From the NCBI GenBank assembly GCA_050292235.1, contig JBNKLG010000099.1, forward strand, positions 1 through 9,087: DNA of 9,087 bases. The letters run 5' to 3'. The stretch comes from JBNKLG01 sp050292235 (GTDB lineage Bacteria; Pseudomonadota; Gammaproteobacteria; Chromatiales; Chromatiaceae). Both the position numbers and the translations under genes were made by a program. A model generated the notes under the pieces. It was not told the DNA's origin and ran no database searches. It saw only the letters and a program-made list of their open reading frames with translations. This document shows positions 5,338-9,087 of the stretch, one piece after another; position 1 is the stretch's first letter; every line of letters starts with the position of its first letter.

Positions 5338-6225
5338 TTAATTATTTCCTTGGTGTTCGGCCCAGCCCAGTTTTTCCCTAAGTATATCGAAGTGGTCGTG
5401 GCCCTGGGGGTGAATCAGACGGACTGTGCCAGGATGGCGACGAATGCGTACTCTGTCGCCATGACTGATCTCCAGATCGGCCTGCCCATCGCAACTGACG
5501 CGCACGTTGGCCGGGTCGGTGTTGCCGCAAACCGCCAGTTCTATGCACTTGTCCCCACCGACGACGATGGGTCGGTTGCTGAGGGTGTGGGGACAGATGG
5601 GTACCAACACCAGGGCATTGAGGTCGGGCTCCATCAGGGGGCCGCCGCCGGAGAGGGCGTAGGCGGTTGATCCTGTTGGTGTGGAGATGATGAGGCCATC
5701 CGAGCGCTGAAAATCGACAAAACAGCCATTGACGTAGGTCTCGAATTCAATCAGACGCGCCGTGTTCCACTTGTGAATCACCGCATCGTTGAGGGCCAGG
5801 CGGCTGTTGATGACCTGACCGTCCCGGACAATCTCTGTGCGCAGCAGAAAGCGTCGTTCTTCATCGAAGGCGCCCTGAAGTATCGTGTCCAGCTGCTGTG
5901 CCATATTGGATGGCAGGATGTCGGCAAGAAAGCCCAGCCGCCCCAGATTGATACCCAGTAAAGGAATGTCATGATCCGCCAGCAGTCGACTGGCTTTTAG
6001 CAGCGTGCCATCTCCGCCGACGGTGATCATCAGATCAATCTCAGGCGCCAGGGTTTCCGCGCTGAGTGGAGTACCGGAATAATCCGGTAATTGGCTGGCG
6101 GCGGTGGTTTCCAGTGAAACTTTCGTGCCGAGTTGCTCCAGCAGGTCGATAAGCTGCTGCAGCGTGGGGGCAACGACGGGGTCGGGTTTGGCCATGAGAC
6201 CAATGCGGCGAAACAGATAGGCCAT
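5338..6225 (-). CDS. nadK: NAD kinase
   Basis: NAD kinase (PpnK) phosphorylates NAD to NADP in the cytosol, the only route to NADP. The protein is 295 residues (E. coli 292). Diagnostic motifs: GGDGT (70-74) in MITVGGDGTLL, which binds the phosphate donor; the GINLGRLGFLAD segment (91-102); LALNDAVIHK (143-152), the conserved Asn-Asp pair that contacts NAD; and the glycine-rich DGLIISTPTGSTAYALSGGG (176-195). The N-terminus FRRIGLMAKPD is the usual first beta strand, supporting the ATG at 6223-6225, although its ribosome site (AGGAA, about 12 bases off) is weak. The gene leads the nadK-recN operon and is divergent from hrcA across 125 bases. The nadK-recN neighbourhood is common in gammaproteobacteria. 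Confidence 0.97.
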   Translation of the reverse strand: MAYLFRRIGLMAKPDPVVAPTLQQLIDLLEQLGTKVSLETTAASQLPDYSGTPLSAETLAPEIDLMITVGGDGTLLKASRLLADHDIPLLGINLGRLGFLADILPSNMAQQLDTILQGAFDEERRFLLRTEIVRDGQVINSRLALNDAVIHKWNTARLIEFETYVNGCFVDFQRSDGLIISTPTGSTAYALSGGGPLMEPDLNALVLVPICPHTLSNRPIVVGGDKCIELAVCGNTDPANVRVSCDGQADLEISHGDRVRIRRHPGTVRLIHPQGHDHFDILREKLGWAEHQGNN

Positions 6226-6253
6226 GGAAAGGCATGTTCCTGGATAATGGTTT

Positions 6254-6287
6254 GCTTAACGTTAGCATGCACTTGAGATAGCGCCAA
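6254..6287. promoter_or_regulatory. Near-palindrome and degenerate CIRCE-like site between nadK and hrcA
   Basis: GCTTAACGTTAGC (6254-6266) is a near-perfect palindrome. Overlapping it, TTAGCATGC (6262-6270) matches seven of nine bases of the HrcA operator half TTAGCACTC. After 8 bases, TAGCGCCAA (6279-6287) matches six of nine of the other half GAGTGCTAA. The true CIRCE spacer is 9 bases. The site lies just upstream of the putative hrcA promoter, so autoregulation is conceivable, but the match is weak. Confidence 0.25.
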
Positions 6288-6297
6288 TGTTCCTGTC

Positions 6298-6326
6298 TTG
6301 AACCATTTGGGTCTTCGCTGGATACT
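6298..6326 (+). promoter_or_regulatory. Candidate hrcA promoter
   Basis: TTGAAC (6298-6303), a 17-base spacer and GATACT (6321-6326) match the sigma-70 hexamers at four of six positions each with ideal spacing. Transcription would begin near 6333, leaving about 18 bases before the ATG at 6351. That placement argues against the GTG at 6327 as the hrcA start. The preceding C makes CTTGAAC, similar to a sigma-32 -35, but no CCCCAT-like -10 follows. Confidence 0.42.
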
Positions 6327-6350
6327 GTGCCTGAATTGACCGGCATCACC

Positions 6351-7385
6351 ATGAATCATCCAACCCAACTCGACGAACGCGCCCAGCATTTTCTGAAGAC
6401 ACTGATCGAACGCCATATCCGCGATGGTCAGCCCGTAGGTTCCCGCACCCTGGCCCGGGATAGTGGTTTGGATCTGAGTCCGGCGACGGTACGCAATGTG
6501 CTGTCCGATCTGGAGGAGCTGGGTCTCATCGTCTCACCCCACACCTCTGCTGGTCGGGTGCCAACGGTGGAGGGCTATCGGGTTTTCGTCGATTCCTTGC
6601 TGACGGTACAGCCCCTGGAAAAGAGGACGATCAACCAGCTTCGGGAACAGCTGGAGGGTGCCAGGAATACCCATTTGGTGCTGGAGACGGCATCGCAGTG
6701 GTTGTCGCACTCTTCGCGCATGGCCGGGGTAGTGACCCTGCCCAAGTCCGAACGCATCATCTTTCGCCAGATCGAGTTTCTTCGGCTCTCAAGTTCCCGT
6801 GTCTTGGCCATTCTGGTCAGTAGTGATGGTGAGGTGATCAATCGGGTGATTAACGTACGGCGGGAATATTCGTCTGCCGAATTGGAGCAGGCCGCCAACT
6901 ATCTCAACCAGTCGTTTAACGGCACCTCCTTGTTGCGGGTGCGGGATCGTCTGGTTCAGGAGATGCAAGAGGCCCGCGACAACATGAATCGCATCACCCG
7001 CCGTGCCGTCGAAATGGCCGGCCAGGTGTTGGGCGATGGGGAGGATAGTGATTGTCTCATCTCCGGCCAGACTAATCTGATGAACTTTGACGAATTGGCG
7101 GAGATGGCCCAATTGCGCCTGCTGTTTGAGGCTTTCACCGAAAAGCACGAGATTCTGCATATTCTAGATGCCTGTATGCAGGGCGAGGGCATCCAGATAT
7201 TTATTGGCCAGGAAGCCGGTTATCGCTCCTTCGACGGTTGCAGTCTGGTCACCAAGCCCTACAAGGTGGATGACGAAGTGGTGGGCATGTTAGCCGTCAT
7301 CGGTCCTACCCGTATGGCCTATGGTCATGTCATTCCGCTGGTGGATGTGACTGCCAATCTCCTGAGTGCGGCCTTGAAAAAATAA
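6351..7385 (+). CDS. hrcA: Heat-inducible transcription repressor HrcA
   Basis: HrcA is a cytoplasmic repressor of class I heat-shock genes. It binds the CIRCE operator as a dimer and is kept active by GroEL. From ATG 6351 the protein has 344 residues, the usual size; a GTG at 6327 would add eight residues. The ATG is preferred because the family motif starts right after it (LDERAQHFLKTLIERHIRDGQPVGSRTL) and because the likely promoter would start transcription after the GTG. Neither start has a good ribosome site. Residues about 10-65 form the winged helix (LSPATVRNVLSDLEELGLI), followed by the highly conserved SAGRVPTVEGYRVFVD (66-81). The central GAF-like inserted domain and the C-terminal part (GPTRMAYGHVIPLVD) are intact. 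It heads the hrcA-grpE-dnaK cluster, but grpE has its own heat-shock promoter after this gene, and no CIRCE is seen before grpE or dnaK. Confidence 0.96.
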   Translation: MNHPTQLDERAQHFLKTLIERHIRDGQPVGSRTLARDSGLDLSPATVRNVLSDLEELGLIVSPHTSAGRVPTVEGYRVFVDSLLTVQPLEKRTINQLREQLEGARNTHLVLETASQWLSHSSRMAGVVTLPKSERIIFRQIEFLRLSSSRVLAILVSSDGEVINRVINVRREYSSAELEQAANYLNQSFNGTSLLRVRDRLVQEMQEARDNMNRITRRAVEMAGQVLGDGEDSDCLISGQTNLMNFDELAEMAQLRLLFEAFTEKHEILHILDACMQGEGIQIFIGQEAGYRSFDGCSLVTKPYKVDDEVVGMLAVIGPTRMAYGHVIPLVDVTANLLSAALKK

Positions 7386-7429
7386 GCGATCTGGCTCTGT
7401 TAAAGGGTGCATTTTCTTCTCATTCCTCC

Positions 7430-7457
7430 CTTGAAACCCGTTCGGTCGTCCCCATCT
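7430..7457 (+). promoter_or_regulatory. Sigma-32 heat-shock promoter for grpE-dnaK
   Basis: CTTGAAA (7430-7436), a 13-base spacer and CCCCATCT (7450-7457) match the RpoH (sigma-32) consensus CTTGAAA-N11-16-CCCCATNT at every defined position. The start of transcription would be near 7464, some 35 bases before grpE. The -10 overlaps an inverted repeat, TCCCCA-TCT-TGGGGA (7449-7463). Confidence 0.85.
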
Positions 7458-7499
7458 TGGGGAATCGCATGACTGATTAACCCTATTCCGGAAGAGCCC

Positions 7500-8075
7500 A
7501 TGAGCGAAGACGAGTTGCAGAAATCTGCCCCCGAATCCCCCCAGTCTGAGGTCGAGACCCTGGCCGAAACGGTCGAAACTGAGATGGAAGTGGATGCCGC
7601 CGAAGATCTGGTATCCCTCCAACGTCAGTTGGAAGAGGCCCAGCAGCAAACCCAGGCTCACTGGGACAAGCTGATGCGCTCCCAGGCGGAGATGGACAAC
7701 CTGCGCAAGCGCCATGAGCGGGATTTGGAAAACGCCCACAAGTTTGCGCTGGAAGGCTTTTCCAACGCTCTCTTACAGGTGCGGGACAGCCTGGAGCTGG
7801 GCCGTCAGGCCGCCGAGGACGAGACAGCAGACGTGGCCAAATTGCGAGAGGGCACCGAGCTGACTCTAAAATTGATGGCTGATGTTATGGACAAGTTTGG
7901 CGTTGAGCAGCTGGACCCCACCGGTCAGCCTTTTAATCCCGAATTCCATCAGGCCATGTCCATGCTGCCCGGCACCGATGCCGAACCCAACAGCGTGGTT
8001 CAGGTGATCCAGAAGGGCTATCTGCTCAACGGACGCCTGCTGCGGCCAGCGATGGTGATTGTCGCCCAGGGTTGA
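7500..8075 (+). CDS. grpE: Nucleotide exchange factor GrpE
   Basis: GrpE is the homodimeric co-chaperone that releases ADP from DnaK and acts as a thermosensor in the cytoplasm. The 191-residue protein (E. coli 197) has an acidic disordered N-terminus (1-36). A long coiled-coil helix follows (about 37-100, with MRSQAEMDNLRKRHERDLENAHKF-like spacing of hydrophobic residues), then a four-helix bundle region. The C-terminal beta-wing carries the family signatures FNPEFHQAM (145-153) and QKGYLLNGRLLRPAMV (171-186). The ATG follows GGAAG (7490-7494) at 5 bases. The gene lies 114 bases after hrcA behind the sigma-32 promoter, and dnaK follows after 59 bases without a terminator, so grpE and dnaK are co-transcribed. 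Confidence 0.97.
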   Translation: MSEDELQKSAPESPQSEVETLAETVETEMEVDAAEDLVSLQRQLEEAQQQTQAHWDKLMRSQAEMDNLRKRHERDLENAHKFALEGFSNALLQVRDSLELGRQAAEDETADVAKLREGTELTLKLMADVMDKFGVEQLDPTGQPFNPEFHQAMSMLPGTDAEPNSVVQVIQKGYLLNGRLLRPAMVIVAQG

Positions 8076-8134
8076 AAAACCACTTGAGACGACCCACTTA
8101 ACTAACAGATTTCAGATTTTTGGAGAGCAAACCC

Positions 8135-9087
8135 ATGGGCAAGATTATCGGTATCGACCTCGGCACCACCAACTCCTGCGTTGCTGTGATGGAAGGCGAC
8201 AAGGTCAAGGTGATCGAGAACTCTGAGGGTGATCGCACCACCCCCTCCATCATCGCCTATACCGGTGATGGTGAGGTGCTGGTGGGCCAAAGCGCCAAGC
8301 GTCAGGCGGTCACCAATCCCAAGAACACCCTCTTTGCCATCAAGCGTCTCATCGGTCGTCGCTTTGACGATCCGATGGTGACCAAAGACAAAGACATGGT
8401 GCCCTACAGCATCATCAAAGCGGACAACGCCGATGCCTGGGTCGATGTCAGTGGCAAGAAGATGGCACCGCCGGAGATCTCCGCCAAGGTGCTGCAAAAG
8501 ATGAAAAAGACCGCTGAGGATTATCTGGGCGAAGAGGTCAAAGAGGCGGTTATCACCGTGCCGGCCTACTTCAACGATTCCCAGCGTCAGGCGACCAAGG
8601 ATGCCGGGCGCATCGCTGGTCTGGATGTGAAGCGCATCATCAACGAACCCACCGCCGCCGCCCTGGCCTATGGCATGGACAAGCAGCGCGGTGACCAGAA
8701 GATCGCGGTCTATGACCTGGGTGGCGGCACCTTCGATGTCTCCATCATCGAGATTGCCGAGGTGGACGGCGAGCACCAGTTCGAGGTGCTCTCCACCAAC
8801 GGTGACACCTTCCTGGGTGGGGAAGATTTTGACCTGCGGATCATCGATTTCCTGGTGGCTGAGTTCAAAAAGGATCAGGGTGTGGATCTGAAAAACGATC
8901 CCCTGGCGCTGCAACGCCTGAAAGAGGCGGCGGAAAAGGCCAAGATCGAACTCAGCTCCGGCCAGCAGACCGACGTCAACCTGCCCTACATCACGGCAGA
9001 TGCCTCCGGTCCCAAGCACATGAACATCAAGCTGACCCGTTCCAAACTGGAGCAACTGGTGGAAGATCTGGTCGATCGTACTGTGGA
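8135..9087 (+). CDS. dnaK: Molecular chaperone DnaK (Hsp70), truncated by the window end
   Basis: DnaK is the cytoplasmic Hsp70 that binds unfolded segments under ATP control together with DnaJ and GrpE. The first 317 residues are present out of about 640 in the family; the frame is open to the window end, so the substrate-binding domain is missing only because of the cut. The nucleotide-binding domain shows IGIDLGTTNSC (phosphate 1 loop, 5-15), VPAYFNDSQRQATKDAG (142-158), NEPTAAALAYG (170-180) and DLGGGTFD (194-201). Thr199 aligns with the E. coli autophosphorylation site. The segment after NEPTAAALAYG is the full Gram-negative type, with no deletion apparent. The start is set by GGAGAG (8122-8127), 7 bases before the ATG and directly before MGKIIGIDLG. 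dnaJ is expected next, outside the window. Confidence 0.98.
   Translation, partial: MGKIIGIDLGTTNSCVAVMEGDKVKVIENSEGDRTTPSIIAYTGDGEVLVGQSAKRQAVTNPKNTLFAIKRLIGRRFDDPMVTKDKDMVPYSIIKADNADAWVDVSGKKMAPPEISAKVLQKMKKTAEDYLGEEVKEAVITVPAYFNDSQRQATKDAGRIAGLDVKRIINEPTAAALAYGMDKQRGDQKIAVYDLGGGTFDVSIIEIAEVDGEHQFEVLSTNGDTFLGGEDFDLRIIDFLVAEFKKDQGVDLKNDPLALQRLKEAAEKAKIELSSGQQTDVNLPYITADASGPKHMNIKLTRSKLEQLVEDLVDRTV

Noticed and set aside
6789..7160. Minus-strand frame within hrcA
   Set aside because: It is the shadow of an intact hrcA coding frame, with no ribosome site and no family resemblance.
7469..7480. Three-codon frame ATG ACT GAT TAA before grpE with a GGGGA upstream
   Set aside because: The GGGGA lies at or before the predicted transcription start (about 7464), so it would hardly be in the mRNA, and the peptide is too short to weigh.
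8070..8081. GGTT-GAAA-AACC mini-hairpin at the grpE stop codon
   Set aside because: It is a four-base stem without a T-tract. It is not a terminator, and nothing shows a role in processing of the grpE-dnaK message.
8102..9055. Long open frame (317 codons) on the minus strand opposite dnaK
   Set aside because: It is the antisense shadow of dnaK. Stop-free frames opposite dnaK are a well-known artefact and have been misnamed NAD-specific glutamate dehydrogenase in databases. The plus frame encodes canonical DnaK with a good ribosome site.

Overview
The window reads as a stretch of chromosome from a gammaproteobacterium. The evidence is the gene set and order: BamE lipoprotein and fur divergent, recN and nadK on the opposite strand, then hrcA-grpE-dnaK. 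BamE, Fur and RecN are typical of this class. The presence of hrcA points away from the enteric group and toward lineages such as Chromatiales, Methylococcales, Xanthomonadales or Legionellales; I cannot name a genus. Protein-coding parts are moderately GC-rich by eye, while the spacers near positions 130-210 and 1520-1610 are markedly AT-rich. There is no insertion sequence, CRISPR array, tRNA, rRNA or phage gene, and no sign of recent horizontal transfer.

Layout, left to right. Positions 1-135 hold a possible C-terminal scrap of an upstream gene and a strong Rho-independent terminator. Next comes an exported L,D-transpeptidase (257-1141, +), convergent with a small unrecognised inner-membrane protein (1173-1457, -). 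A 270-base AT-rich spacer carries back-to-back promoter candidates. It also holds an unusual hairpin-rich leader ahead of an exported lytic transglycosylase (1728-2432, +). That gene converges on bamE (2524-3129, -), an outer-membrane assembly lipoprotein with a long hydrophilic tail. bamE is divergent from fur (3199-3654, +), with a short dyad-containing promoter region between them. fur converges almost end to end on recN (3662-5335, -), which lies 2 bases downstream of nadK (5338-6225, -), so nadK-recN is an operon. Divergent from nadK is the heat-shock cluster hrcA (6351-7385), grpE (7500-8075) and dnaK (8135 to the window end, truncated).

How the genes work together. The left third is envelope-related: a peptidoglycan cross-linker, a peptidoglycan lyase and a subunit of the outer-membrane protein insertion machine. 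The middle joins iron-responsive control, NADP supply and double-strand-break repair. The right end is the DnaK chaperone machine with its repressor. A textbook sigma-32 promoter lies immediately before grpE. No good CIRCE operator for HrcA is visible, only a degenerate one before hrcA itself.

The window is mostly housekeeping and I found no clear novel multi-gene system. The most interesting unexplained item is the leader at about 1613-1727: mutually exclusive base pairings can reach the start codon, the Shine-Dalgarno is poor, and an 11-codon upstream reading frame ends in an ATGA overlap with the lytic transglycosylase gene.
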